A stretch of 64,000 bases of DNA from Mammaliicoccus vitulinus. GTDB lineage: Bacteria; Bacillota; Bacilli; Staphylococcales; Staphylococcaceae. The position numbers and the translations under genes were made by a program. Below are positions 47,229 to 57,573 of this stretch, one piece after another. The stretch spans positions 1,891,069 through 1,955,068 of the forward strand of contig NZ_CP118974.1 of the NCBI RefSeq assembly GCF_029024305.1, given 5' to 3'. Within the stretch, counting starts at the first letter, position 1, and every line of letters begins with the position of its first letter. A model generated the notes under the pieces. It was not told the DNA's origin and did no database searches. It saw nothing but the letters and a program-made list of their open reading frames with translations.

Positions 47229-47624
47229 TTAGTCAACCATACGTTGTGCTTCTAATAGTTGGAAAGTACGTACTTTCCTAGGTAAGAAACGACGAATTTC
47301 ATCTTCGTTATATCCAACTTGTAAACGTTTTTCGTCTAAAATAATTGGACGACGTAGTAAACCTGGATTATCTTGAATAATTGTATATAATTCTTGTAGA
47401 GGTAATGCATCGATATCTACATTTAATTTTTGATATGTTTTAGAACGAGTTGAAATAATTTCATCTGTTCCATCTTCTGTCATCTTTAAGATTGATTTAA
47501 TTTCATCTAATGTTAAATGTTCTGAAAAAATATTACGCTCCGTATACGGAATGTCATGTTCTTGTAACCATGCTTTCGCTTTACGGCAAGATGTGCAACT
47601 TGGTGAAGTAAATAATGTTACCAT
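47229..47624 (-). CDS. spxA: Global regulator SpxA
   Basis: An ArsC-family regulator that binds the alpha subunit of RNA polymerase and controls the thiol-stress response. The redox switch is C10-T-S-C13. SQKTY-like RSKTYQKL and [21 protein letters not shown] are hallmarks. The start ATG 47624 gives the usual 131 residues; the frame is open three codons upstream, but GGAGAG is spaced for the later ATG. Its proteolysis adaptor SpxH is at 42.1 kb. Confidence 0.97.
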   Translation of the reverse strand: MVTLFTSPSCTSCRKAKAWLQEHDIPYTERNIFSEHLTLDEIKSILKMTEDGTDEIISTRSKTYQKLNVDIDALPLQELYTIIQDNPGLLRRPIILDEKRLQVGYNEDEIRRFLPRKVRTFQLLEAQRMVD

Positions 47625-47893
47625 ACATCTCACTCTCCTAATCGAATATTATTTATGTTAAACGTCAGTGAACTTATAAGTTTAAATGCACTTATTTATG
47701 TATACCCCATATAGCAATAGGTTAAACATATAATGCTCACTTGGTTTAATCTTTATCTAATTGCTATAAACATATTATATAACTCAAAGATTAAAATTAA
47801 ATGAGAAACTTCTAATAATTCATTAAAAAGCATATAAATTATAGATGAATTTGCTATTAACAATACATTTATCTATTAACTAGAATAACACAA
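47625..47893. other. spxA-trpS intergenic region
   Basis: Very AT-rich DNA between divergent genes. I looked for a T-box leader before trpS and found neither its antiterminator GGTGGNACCGCG nor a terminator. Promoter elements for spxA must lie here but are not clear. Confidence 0.6.
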
Positions 47894-48954
<1,061 letters not shown>

Positions 48955-48962
48955 TGAATAGT

Positions 48963-48993
48963 AAAGCAATCGCTCATAACGAGCGATTGCTTT
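48963..48993 (+). terminator. trpS terminator
   Basis: Perfect 13-bp stem AAAGCAATCGCTC and complement, 5-base loop, T-rich tail, 8 bases after the stop. Confidence 0.9.
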
Positions 48994-49033
48994 CTTTATT
49001 GTATAGAGTGAATCAGCAGAGCGGTGGAATTCA

Positions 49034-49117
49034 ACGGCTCTATTTATCATGTGGAGCCTGACTTGATAAATTCATCGCCTCTATTTATCATGTGGAGCCT
49101 GACTTGATAAATTCACA
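49034..49117. repeat. Tandem 41-bp stem-loop repeat, two units
   Basis: Same unit type as at 28985-29112: TTATCATG at 49044 and 49085 (41 bases apart), arms TTTATCA and TGATAAA, linker GTGGAGCCTGAC identical in both. A partial unit (GGTGGAATTCAACGGCTC) precedes them. Confidence 0.92.
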
Positions 49118-49177
49118 CCCCATTATAAACATACTAATCTTAGGAAAAGTGTTTGGGACATAAATCCTAACTTAAAA

Positions 49178-49221
49178 TAAATCACCCAATCCGTTGGAAT
49201 CATTTTCGGATTGGGTGATTT
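49178..49221. terminator. Terminator hairpin of the AAATCACCC family
   Basis: Perfect 15-bp stem AAATCACCCAATCCG and complement, 14-base loop, T-rich on both sides. It probably ends the oppA array on the - strand. Confidence 0.85.
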
Positions 49222-49230
49222 TGTATTTCT

Positions 49231-49324
49231 GATTTTGTAAAGTGCTGACGCCCGGGGGAATAGTATGTGAGAGAGACTACAGGCTCGAGCCATACCCCCA
49301 GGCAAGCATGCACTTTTCAAAATC
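49231..49324 (-). repeat. Dispersed about-93-bp element, copy 2 (inverted)
   Basis: GATTTTGTAAAGTGCTGACG to GCACTTTTCAAAATC; inner CCCGGGGGAATAGTATG pairs with CATACCCCCAGG. Flanked by GGGACATAAATCCTAA at 49155 and TTAGGACATTTATGTCCC at 49333, which are inverted relative to each other. Confidence 0.92.
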
Positions 49325-49368
49325 ATTATAGTTTAGGACATTTATGTCCCAGACGCTTTTGTATTATA

Positions 49369-50994
49369 CTATTTCTCGATATATGCTTCTTTTAATGTAG
49401 ATACGCCACCGAATTGGTGATTGACTACATTTTTAACATTTGGTTTTTTCAGTTGTGCTATCCCAACTTGATAAAGTGGAATGATACCAGCTTCGTTTAA
49501 TAGCATACCTTCTGCTCTTTGTAGTTCAGAAAGTCGTTTGTCTGGATCGCTTGCTAATGATGAATCTGCTGCTTTTATAATACTGTCGTATTCTTTATTA
49601 GACCAACCTGTATTATTGTGTGATCCATCTGTTACATATAATTCTAAGAATGTCATTGGGTCTGGATAATCTGGAATCCAGTTCTCTAGTGACATTTCAT
49701 ATTCTCCTTTAGACACGACATCAAGTTTTTGTTTAAATGGCTGTTGTTTGATTTTGATTGTTACGCCATCTAAATTTTTCTCGAGTTGTTCTTTAAAGTA
49801 TTCTGCATCTCTTTTAGCTGTGTCTTTATCATAAGTCATCAATTCAATCGTAAATTTATCTTTACCTAACGCTTTTTTAGCTTTTTCAAAATGTTCTTTT
49901 GCTTCTTTAACGTTATATTGATTCTTATTTTTTACGCCATCTTGATATTCTTTTCCTTTACTATCTTTAACAAAGTCTTTTGGCACAAAATTATCTGACG
50001 GAATCGAACCATTATTTAAATTATTTTTAACGTAAGCGTCTTTATCTATCGCTTTAGCAAAAGCTAATCTAAAGTCTTGGTTTTTAAATTCTGGTACGGT
50101 ATCTTCATTTAATTTAAAGTAGTAAGTTACCGTATCTAACTCTGTATTAAATGCTTTATCGTCTTTATATTTTTTCACTTGCTCTGCTGGTAAGTCTACA
50201 ATATCCAATTTATTTGTTTCATATAAATTTACAGCAGTTGATGCTTCTTTAACTACTTTATAGTTCACTTTATTTAATTTAACTTTATCTTTATCCCAAT
50301 ATTTATCATTTTTCTCTAAAGTAACTTTATCGTCAGTTTTCCATTCAGCCATTTTAAATGGTCCATTATAAAGTGTTGATTCTACAGTAGTACCATATTT
50401 ATCGCCTTGTTTTTTAACGAATTTTTCATTTTGTGGCATAAATGTACCGAATGAAAGCAATTCTTTATAATATGGTAACGATTTTGTAAGTTCGAATTCT
50501 AATGTATGATCATCTACTGCTTTTACACCAAGTTCTTCAGGTTTCTTATCTCCATTGTTAACCGCTTCAGCATTCTTAATATCATATAAAATATACGCAT
50601 ATTCAGATGCTGTATCTGGATCTAGAACTTTTCTCCAAGCGAAGACGAAATCTTTTGCAGTTACTGGATCACCATTTGACCATTTAGCATCTTCTCTTAA
50701 TTTGACAGTCCATTTTTTCCCGTCATTTGTAATTTTAGGTTCCCCTTTTGCTACAGCTGGTATTGCTTTATCATTTTTATCTAATGTATAAAGACCCTCC
50801 ATAGTCTGGAAGAACATATCAAATGATAAACCATCTGTTGCCATCGCTGAGTCCATTGTAGGAACGTCCCCATTGATTTGTAAATCTAATGTTTCATCAC
50901 TTTTAGAGTCTTTCTTGCCTCCTCCTGATGAACAAGCGCTTAATACAAGTACTGCAGTTAACATCATTGCTATAAATTTGAACATTTTAGACAT
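49369..50994 (-). CDS. oppA: Oligopeptide-binding lipoprotein OppA paralogue 4
   Basis: An extracellular solute-binding lipoprotein (SBP family 5). Signal peptide with lipobox LSAC, so the mature protein is lipid-anchored at Cys about residue 20. Typical SBP5 stretches: KWTVKLREDAKWSNGDPVTAKDFVFAW and YNGPFKMAEW. About 541 residues; ATG 50994 has AAGGGG upstream. It pairs most closely with paralogue 3 (ends HQFGGVSTLKEAYIEK against HKFGGDTDLKHAYIQK). It follows paralogue 3 after only about 40 bases, probably on the same transcript. Confidence 0.93.
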   Translation of the reverse strand: MSKMFKFIAMMLTAVLVLSACSSGGGKKDSKSDETLDLQINGDVPTMDSAMATDGLSFDMFFQTMEGLYTLDKNDKAIPAVAKGEPKITNDGKKWTVKLREDAKWSNGDPVTAKDFVFAWRKVLDPDTASEYAYILYDIKNAEAVNNGDKKPEELGVKAVDDHTLEFELTKSLPYYKELLSFGTFMPQNEKFVKKQGDKYGTTVESTLYNGPFKMAEWKTDDKVTLEKNDKYWDKDKVKLNKVNYKVVKEASTAVNLYETNKLDIVDLPAEQVKKYKDDKAFNTELDTVTYYFKLNEDTVPEFKNQDFRLAFAKAIDKDAYVKNNLNNGSIPSDNFVPKDFVKDSKGKEYQDGVKNKNQYNVKEAKEHFEKAKKALGKDKFTIELMTYDKDTAKRDAEYFKEQLEKNLDGVTIKIKQQPFKQKLDVVSKGEYEMSLENWIPDYPDPMTFLELYVTDGSHNNTGWSNKEYDSIIKAADSSLASDPDKRLSELQRAEGMLLNEAGIIPLYQVGIAQLKKPNVKNVVNHQFGGVSTLKEAYIEK

Positions 50995-51036
50995 GTAACT
51001 CATCCCCTTAGTTTTTTCATTTAAACTACTGATTTG

Positions 51037-52677
51037 TTACTTTTGAATATAAGCGTGTTTTAAATCTGTATCTCCACCAAACTTATGTCTTTCAATATCT
51101 TTAACATAACTTTGTGTTAATCTCGCATTACCTTGCTGATAGATTGGAACAATTACTGCTTCATCTAATAATAATGTTTCAGCATCTTGCATTGTTTCAA
51201 TACGCTCTTGTTCTTTATCTAACAAATTGTTTCCTGCATCTTTAATTTTCTTGTCATATTCTTTGTTTTTCCATCCTGTTTCATTCATAACGTTATCACT
51301 CGTAAATAAATCTAAGAATGTCATAGCATCTGGATAGTCTGGACCCCATCTACCGAATGAAATTTGATAATCCATATTAGCTTCAAGTTTTAACTTTTGT
51401 TTATATGGTTGTTGCTTCACTTTAATTTTAACGCCAGGTAAGTTTTGTTCAATTTGTTCTTTGAAATACTCAGCGTCTTTTTTAGCATTATCTTGATCAT
51501 AAGTTAACAATTCAAAAGTGAATTCATCTTTACCAAGTGCTTTTTTAGCAGCTTCTAAATGTTTCTTAGCTTCTTCTTTGTTAAATTTATTTTCAGTCTT
51601 AACACCTTTCGTATAATCTGTGCCTTTTTTATCTTTTACAAATTCAGTTGGTACTAATGTATTTGCTGCTTTAGAACCGTTATTCAAATTACTCTTAACG
51701 TATTGCTCTCTATCAATTGATTGAGCAATTGCCATTCTTAAATCTTTATTTTTAAATTCTGGTACATCTTTTTGGTTCATTCTCATAAAGTAAACTCTAG
51801 ATTCAAGTTCAGTATTATAAGCTTTATCTTTTTTATATTTATCTACATTTTCAGCAGGAATTAATGCTTCATCAACATCGCCTGCATTGTACATATTTAA
51901 AGCTGTTTGCGGCTCTTTAACCACTTTGAAGTTAACACTATCTAACTTCACATTGCCTTTATCCCAATACTCTTTGTTTTTTGTGAACGTATAATTATCT
52001 TCTGTTTTCCAATCTGATAAAGTAAACGGTCCATTGTATAAAGTATCTTCTGCTGTTGTACCGTACTTATCGCCTTTTTCTTTTACAAACTTCTCATTTT
52101 GAGGTAAAAACGAACCGAATGTTAACAACTCTTGATAATAAGGTAATTCACGATTCAGCTTAATTTCTAATGTATGATCATCAATTGCTTTAACACCTAA
52201 TTCTTCAGGCTTTTTGTTACCTTTGTTAATGTCTTCTGCATTTTTAATATCAAACATAATAAATGCATATTCAGAAGCGTTTTTCGGATCTACTAATTTA
52301 CGCCAAGCATAAACAAAATCATCTGCTTTAACTTTATCGCCATTAGACCACTTAGCATCTCTTAATTCAATCGTCCACGTTAAACCATCATCAGACTTTT
52401 TTGGATCACCTTTCGCAATTCCCGGAACCGCTTTGTCATTCTTGTCTAACTTATACAATCCTTCCATTGTATTATTTAACGCATCGAAAGAAACAGCATC
52501 AGTAGCTAATGTTGAATCCATTGATGGAATATCAGAAATAGAAATTAATCGTAACTTTTTGCCATCCCCTGCAGAAGAGTCACTTTCTTTCTTTTCATTC
52601 CCACCACTACATCCCGATAAAAATAAAATAACCGACAGAAAAACTAAAAAGCTCCACCTTAAATGTTTGTTGTTCAT
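51037..52677 (-). CDS. oppA: Oligopeptide-binding lipoprotein OppA paralogue 3
   Basis: An SBP family 5 lipoprotein of 546 residues with lipobox LSGC and a serine/glycine-rich linker after it. It keeps the peptide-binding core (TWTIELRDAKWSNGDKVKADDFVYAW, LYNGPFTLSDWK). The ATG at 52677 is spaced 8 bases from GGGG; the ATG two codons earlier is too close. Separated from paralogue 2 by about 330 bases that hold a hairpin and the dispersed element, so it may have its own promoter; an AATTTTTGAAAATT string near 52697 recalls a CodY half-box pair. Confidence 0.93.
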   Translation of the reverse strand: MNNKHLRWSFLVFLSVILFLSGCSGGNEKKESDSSAGDGKKLRLISISDIPSMDSTLATDAVSFDALNNTMEGLYKLDKNDKAVPGIAKGDPKKSDDGLTWTIELRDAKWSNGDKVKADDFVYAWRKLVDPKNASEYAFIMFDIKNAEDINKGNKKPEELGVKAIDDHTLEIKLNRELPYYQELLTFGSFLPQNEKFVKEKGDKYGTTAEDTLYNGPFTLSDWKTEDNYTFTKNKEYWDKGNVKLDSVNFKVVKEPQTALNMYNAGDVDEALIPAENVDKYKKDKAYNTELESRVYFMRMNQKDVPEFKNKDLRMAIAQSIDREQYVKSNLNNGSKAANTLVPTEFVKDKKGTDYTKGVKTENKFNKEEAKKHLEAAKKALGKDEFTFELLTYDQDNAKKDAEYFKEQIEQNLPGVKIKVKQQPYKQKLKLEANMDYQISFGRWGPDYPDAMTFLDLFTSDNVMNETGWKNKEYDKKIKDAGNNLLDKEQERIETMQDAETLLLDEAVIVPIYQQGNARLTQSYVKDIERHKFGGDTDLKHAYIQK

Positions 52678-52814
52678 AAACATTTCCCCTTATTCAATTT
52701 TTGAAAATTCAGTCATTTCTGAACTTTCTTCAATTATAAAGTTATTTTCAATTTGTAGCAAGATAACTTATCAAGATATGAAAAATAAATTTCCCACAAT
52801 TTCTTTATAAATAT

Positions 52815-52856
52815 AAATCACCCAATCCTTCGATACACTATCGGATTGGGTGATTT
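52815..52856. terminator. Terminator hairpin of the AAATCACCC family
   Basis: Perfect 14-bp stem AAATCACCCAATCC and complement with a 14-base loop, between oppA paralogues 2 and 3. Confidence 0.85.
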
Positions 52857-52874
52857 ATATTTTTTGAATCTTAC

Positions 52875-52967
52875 GATTTTGAAAGTGCATGCTTGCCTGG
52901 GGGTATGGCTCGAGCCTGTAGTCTCTCACTCATACTATTCCCCCGGGCGTCCGCACTTCACAAAATC
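52875..52967 (+). repeat. Dispersed about-93-bp element, copy 3
   Basis: GATTTTGAAAGTGCATGC to CGCACTTCACAAAATC, close to copy 1 in the same orientation, with CCTGGGGGTATG pairing with CATACTATTCCCCCGGG inside. Followed by TTTAGGACATTTATGTC. Confidence 0.92.
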
Positions 52968-53012
52968 ATTACAGTTTAGGACATTTATGTCTCGAACGCT
53001 TTAATATATTTA

Positions 53013-54674
53013 TTATTTAGCGCCTTCTATTTCTACACCTTTTAATGTGTAATCTCCGCCGTATTTATGATTTTGCCAATTTTTAATATATGGCTGTGTC
53101 AGTCTTGCAGCCCCTGTTTGGAATAATGGTGAAATAGAAGCTGAATCTAAGAACTCTGATTCTGCATCTTGAAGTATTTTAATACGCTTCTCACTATTTT
53201 CTGATTTAAGCATTTCATCAGAATTTGCTTTTTCTATTGCTTTATCATATTCTTTATTCGCATATCCTGTTTGGTTATGTGGTGAATCTGATGTAAATAC
53301 ATCTAAAAATGTTGTTGGATCTGGATAGTCAGGGAACCAACCAGCAAATGAAATATCAAAATCTTTTTTAGTTTCTAATGCAAGCTTTTGTTTAAATGGC
53401 TGTTGTTTAATTTTCAAAGTAACACCAGGCAAGTTTTTCTCTACTTGCTCTTTAACAAATTCACCTGCTTTTTTAGACTCGTCTTCATCATAAGTTAATA
53501 ATTCAATCGTAAATTTGTCTTTTCCTAAATCTTTTTTAGCTTTGTCCAAATGTTTTTTAGCTTCAGCTTTATCATAGCTTAAAGGTGATTTAACACCTTC
53601 TGTATAATCCTTGTTGTCTCCATCTTTTACAAAGTCTTTAATCATTAGCGTGTCTAATGGTTTAGAACCATTGTTGAGCAATGAATTAACATAAGATTTT
53701 TTATCTATTGATTTCGCTATCGCTTTTCTTAAATCTTCATTTTTTAAGTTTTCGTTCTTTTCTTTATTAATTCTAAAGAAATAACTACCAGATGTAGATT
53801 CAGTTGAAAAATCTTCTCTGTCTTTATATTTCTTAACATTTTGTGCATCTAAACCTACCATATCTAACTTGCCAGTTTGATACATGTTAATAGCCGTTTG
53901 TGTGTTTTTAACAACTCTAATGTTCACATCTTTAATGTTCACTTTATCTTTATCCCAATATTGATCATTCTTTTCCAATTTCCATCTATCTTCTGGTTTC
54001 CATTCTGTTAATTTATATGGCCCATTTGATAAAGTTGTTTTATCTGTTGTACCAAATTTGTCTCCTTGTGCTTTAACAAACTTTTCATTTTGAGGCATAT
54101 AAGAACTAAAAGCTAATAAACTTTCCATCCATGGTACGTCTTTAATCAGTTTAATTTCAAGTGTATGATCATCAATTGCTTTCACACCAAGTTCTTCAGG
54201 TTTCTTATCTCCAGCCGTTATTTCTTTCGCATTTTCTATATTTTCAAACATATATGAAAATTCTGCTGCTGTGTCAGGATCAACTGAGCGTTGCCATGCG
54301 AAGACGAAATCATTCGCCGTAACTGGATCACCGTTAGACCACTTTGCATTATCTCTTAATTTAATCGTCCATGTTTTACCGTCACTCGATTTCTCAGGTT
54401 TATCTTTCGCAACGCCTGGGATAGGCTTATCATCTTTATCGAGTACATATAAACCCTCTAGCGTTTGGGTAAATGTTGTAAATGAAACTTGGTCAGCAGC
54501 TAATGAAGGGTCCATCGTAGGTATATCATCACTAGATGATAGATTAAGTTCATTTTTAGATTTAGACTGCTTAATATTATTATCACTGTCCTTTTTATTA
54601 TCGCCACTACATGCAGATAAAATCAGTACAAAAGATACGAATATTACAAACATTACTTTATACCTTTTATTCAT
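53013..54674 (-). CDS. oppA: Oligopeptide-binding lipoprotein OppA paralogue 2
   Basis: An SBP family 5 lipoprotein of 553 residues, lipobox LSAC. It is closest to paralogue 1: shared TWTIKLRDNAKWSNGDPVTA, PYKLTEWK-type core and the end GGDYTLKGVEIEGAK against GGDYSLKEVEIAGAK. The ATG at 54674 is 9 bases from AGGAGG. Lies after the paralogue 1 terminator, so its expression is probably lower or read-through dependent unless a hidden promoter exists. Confidence 0.93.
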   Translation of the reverse strand: MNKRYKVMFVIFVSFVLILSACSGDNKKDSDNNIKQSKSKNELNLSSSDDIPTMDPSLAADQVSFTTFTQTLEGLYVLDKDDKPIPGVAKDKPEKSSDGKTWTIKLRDNAKWSNGDPVTANDFVFAWQRSVDPDTAAEFSYMFENIENAKEITAGDKKPEELGVKAIDDHTLEIKLIKDVPWMESLLAFSSYMPQNEKFVKAQGDKFGTTDKTTLSNGPYKLTEWKPEDRWKLEKNDQYWDKDKVNIKDVNIRVVKNTQTAINMYQTGKLDMVGLDAQNVKKYKDREDFSTESTSGSYFFRINKEKNENLKNEDLRKAIAKSIDKKSYVNSLLNNGSKPLDTLMIKDFVKDGDNKDYTEGVKSPLSYDKAEAKKHLDKAKKDLGKDKFTIELLTYDEDESKKAGEFVKEQVEKNLPGVTLKIKQQPFKQKLALETKKDFDISFAGWFPDYPDPTTFLDVFTSDSPHNQTGYANKEYDKAIEKANSDEMLKSENSEKRIKILQDAESEFLDSASISPLFQTGAARLTQPYIKNWQNHKYGGDYTLKGVEIEGAK

Positions 54675-54721
54675 ATTCATAAGCCTCCTATTTTTTTATA
54701 AAAACTTGTTTGATATAAAGA

Positions 54722-54751
54722 AAAGCAATCAATGTTTCCATTGATTGCTTT
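54722..54751 (-). terminator. Terminator after oppA paralogue 1
   Basis: Perfect 13-bp stem AAAGCAATCAATG and complement, 4-base loop, then TCTTTATAT. A break or attenuator between paralogues 1 and 2. Confidence 0.85.
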
Positions 54752-54760
54752 CATTCACTT

Positions 54761-56431
54761 TTATTTAGCTCCAGCGATTTCTACTTCTTTAAGAGAGTAG
54801 TCACCACCGAATTTATGTGTCTGCCAGTTTTTAACGTATGGTTGACGTAAACGAGCAACACCAGCTTGATACATTGGAGCAATTGCAGCAGATTCTAAAA
54901 ACTGACCTTCTGCTTTTTGCAACATTTCAAGACGTTTTTGTTCATTTTCTGGTTTCAACATTTCATCTGAATTAGCTTCTTCTAAAGCTTTATCATATTC
55001 AGCATTTGAATATCCAGTTTGGTTATGAGGACTATCTTTTGTGAATAAGTCTAAGTATGTTGTTGGATCTGGATAGTCAGGACCCCAACCAGCAAATGAA
55101 ATATCATAATCGCCTTTAGATTCTAGAGCTAATTTTTGTTTAAATGGTTGTTGTTTAATTTTTAATGTAACGCCTGGTAAGTTTTTCTCAATTTGTTCTT
55201 TCATATATTGTGCCGCTTGTTTTCTTTCTGCATCATCATATGTTAAAAATTCAATTTTGAAACTATCTTTACCAGTTTCTTTCTTAGCTTTTTCTAATAA
55301 TTTTTTAGCTTCTTCTTTATCATAATTTAATGGAGATTTAACGCCATCAAGATAATCTTTACCATTTTTGTCTTCAACAAAATCTTTAATCATAAGAGTA
55401 TCAGTAGGTAATGAACCATTATTTAATATAGAATTAGTGTATTCTTTTTTATTAAATGATTTAGCAATAGCTTTTCTCAAATTTTCATTAGATAAGTCTT
55501 TATTTTTAGTTTTATTTATTCTTAAGAACCAGTTAGATGCTACTAATTCTGTTGAGAAATCTTTTCTATCTTCATATTTTGGAACATTCTGAGCTTCTAG
55601 TACTACACTATCTGCTTTTCCAGTTTGATACAGATTTAATGATGTTTGATTTTCTTTTACGACTTTATAGTTTACTTCTTTTAATTTAACTTTGTCTTTA
55701 TCCCAATATTCTTTGTTTGGTACTAATTTCCAGTTATCTTCAGTTTTCCAATCTTCTAATTGGAAAGGACCGTTTGATAAAGTTGCATCAGCTGTTGTAC
55801 CGAATTTTTTCCTTTGTTTTTCAACGAATTTTTCATTTTGAGGCATGAATGAACCGAAAGCAAATAGACTTTGCATCCAAGGAACGTCTTTCACTAATTT
55901 AATTTCTAATGTTTGATCGTCTACTGCTTTAACACCTAACTCTTCTGGTTTTTTCTTACCAGCAGTAATATCTTTAGCGTTCTCGATATTTTCAAACATG
56001 TATGCATACTCAGCTGCAGTATCTGGATCTACCGTTCTTTGCCATGCGTAAACGAAGTCATGCGCTGTAACTGGATCCCCATTTGACCATTTAGCGTTGT
56101 CGCGTAACTTAATCGTCCACGTTTTCCCGTCGTCAGATTTTTTAGGATCTTCTTTAGCAACACCTGGAGCAGGTTTATCATCTTTATCTAACACATATAA
56201 CCCTTCTAATGTTTGATTAAAGTTGATAAATGATATTTGGTCAGTTGCTAACGATGAGTCCATCGTTGGTATATCGGCCGTAGAAGTTAAGTTTAAGACG
56301 TTTTCAGATTTTTCACTTTTAACGCCGCCTTTACCTCCATCTTCACTTTTAGAACCACCACCACTACATGCTGCTAACGTTAAAACAACTGCAACTAAAA
56401 TTGATAATAAAGCCGCTAATCTTTTCCTCAT
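54761..56431 (-). CDS. oppA: Oligopeptide-binding lipoprotein OppA paralogue 1
   Basis: The first oppA after oppF and probably the main one of the operon. 556 residues; signal peptide and lipobox LAAC, then a Gly/Ser/Lys-rich linker. Core segments TWTIKLRDNAKWSNGDPVTA and SNGPFQLEDWK are typical of SBP family 5. AAGGGGGAAG before the ATG. A box differing from the CodY consensus at one position sits 31-45 bases upstream, so nutrient control is likely. A terminator follows at 54722. Confidence 0.95.
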   Translation of the reverse strand: MRKRLAALLSILVAVVLTLAACSGGGSKSEDGGKGGVKSEKSENVLNLTSTADIPTMDSSLATDQISFINFNQTLEGLYVLDKDDKPAPGVAKEDPKKSDDGKTWTIKLRDNAKWSNGDPVTAHDFVYAWQRTVDPDTAAEYAYMFENIENAKDITAGKKKPEELGVKAVDDQTLEIKLVKDVPWMQSLFAFGSFMPQNEKFVEKQRKKFGTTADATLSNGPFQLEDWKTEDNWKLVPNKEYWDKDKVKLKEVNYKVVKENQTSLNLYQTGKADSVVLEAQNVPKYEDRKDFSTELVASNWFLRINKTKNKDLSNENLRKAIAKSFNKKEYTNSILNNGSLPTDTLMIKDFVEDKNGKDYLDGVKSPLNYDKEEAKKLLEKAKKETGKDSFKIEFLTYDDAERKQAAQYMKEQIEKNLPGVTLKIKQQPFKQKLALESKGDYDISFAGWGPDYPDPTTYLDLFTKDSPHNQTGYSNAEYDKALEEANSDEMLKPENEQKRLEMLQKAEGQFLESAAIAPMYQAGVARLRQPYVKNWQTHKFGGDYSLKEVEIAGAK

Positions 56432-56461
56432 ATAGCTCTTCCCCCTTGTTTTTTTCTCCTA

Positions 56462-56476
56462 AATTTTCAGAAGATT
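56462..56476. promoter_or_regulatory. CodY box upstream of oppA
   Basis: AATTTTCAGAAGATT differs at one base from the CodY consensus AATTTTCWGAAAATT. It lies between oppF and the first oppA. Confidence 0.65.
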
Positions 56477-56607
56477 CTTAATTTTATTATATTTTAAAAA
56501 TGCATAAAAAACAATAGTGTTTCATACAATTTTCAAACAATTGATATATTGCAAAATAAAATCATAATTAACTTTATAACAATTTTAATTTTAGTTGAAA
56601 ATTAAAA

Positions 56608-57573
56608 TTATGCTTCAGTTAAATCAAAATCTTTATTATAATTTTCTTTTTTCTCAGCAAATTCCTTTTCAGAACAATATACAAAGTGATCTGGTCCTAC
56701 TTCTCTAAGTTCCAAGTTGTCATCATCCTCATATTTATGTATCTCAGGATTATATGAAGATCTCGTTCTTGTTCTTTCAGAATCAGGATCTGGTAACGGA
56801 ATAGCAGATAATAAAGATTTTGTATATTCATGTTGAGGATGTATATATATTTGTTCAGATGGCCCAAGTTCAACCAGCTTTCCAAAATACATAACACCAA
56901 TTCTGTCTGAAATATATTTAACCATTGATAAATCATGTGCGATGAATAAGAATGTTATACCTTTTTCATCTTGAAGCTTCTGCATTAGGTTAACCACTTG
57001 TGCTTGAATAGATACATCAAGTGCAGAAATAGGTTCATCTGCAATGATAAATTCAGGTTCAACAGCTAATGCGCGTGCGATTCCCAACCTTTGTCTTTGA
57101 CCACCAGAGAATTCATGTGGGTATCTATTCGCATGTTCTTTAGATAGACCAACTGTCTCTAATAAGTCATAAACACGTTTTTTTCTTTCTTCTTTACTAG
57201 AAACGAGTTTATGCACATCTAATCCTTCAGCTACAATATCCATCACTTTTAACCTCGGATTTAAAGATGCATATGGATCTTGGAAAATCATTTGCATACG
57301 ACGGTTAAATTTCAAAAGATCTTTTCTCTTTTTAATATTTTGAATATCAACATTATCAAATATGACTTTACCGTCAGTAGCATCATATAGTTTGATAAGT
57401 GTACGTCCAGTTGTGGATTTACCACAACCAGATTCACCTACTAAACCTAATGTTTCACCTTTATAAATTTTAAAAGAGATATCATCAACTGCTCTAACTT
57501 CATTTTTCTTACCGACGTTAAAATACTGTTTCAAATTTTGTACATCAATTAATACTTCTTTATTTTGAGCCAT
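56608..57573 (-). CDS. oppF: Oligopeptide ABC transporter ATPase OppF
   Basis: One of the two ATPases of the peptide importer, 321 residues. Walker [12 protein letters not shown], signature [13 protein letters not shown] and Walker B FIIADEP are intact, and the oligopeptide-transporter C-terminal extension ([12 protein letters not shown] to the end) is present. Its ATG shares one base with the oppD stop (TAATG), a tight translational coupling. Order oppB-C-D-F-A matches the Opp3-type locus of staphylococci. Confidence 0.97.
   Translation of the reverse strand: MAQNKEVLIDVQNLKQYFNVGKKNEVRAVDDISFKIYKGETLGLVGESGCGKSTTGRTLIKLYDATDGKVIFDNVDIQNIKKRKDLLKFNRRMQMIFQDPYASLNPRLKVMDIVAEGLDVHKLVSSKEERKKRVYDLLETVGLSKEHANRYPHEFSGGQRQRLGIARALAVEPEFIIADEPISALDVSIQAQVVNLMQKLQDEKGITFLFIAHDLSMVKYISDRIGVMYFGKLVELGPSEQIYIHPQHEYTKSLLSAIPLPDPDSERTRTRSSYNPEIHKYEDDDNLELREVGPDHFVYCSEKEFAEKKENYNKDFDLTEA

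Larger units (their letters stand above)
52678..53012. other. Intergenic region between oppA paralogues 3 and 2
   Basis: Contains the terminator hairpin at 52815-52856, dispersed element copy 3 at 52875-52967, TTAGGACATTTATGTC at 52976-52991, and AATTTTTGAAAATT near 52697. It is the only large gap inside the oppA array. Confidence 0.75.

Noticed and set aside
49123-49326. 67-codon frame on the - strand before the oppA array end
   Set aside because: It lies within the hairpin and dispersed-element mosaic and is explained by the repeat sequence.
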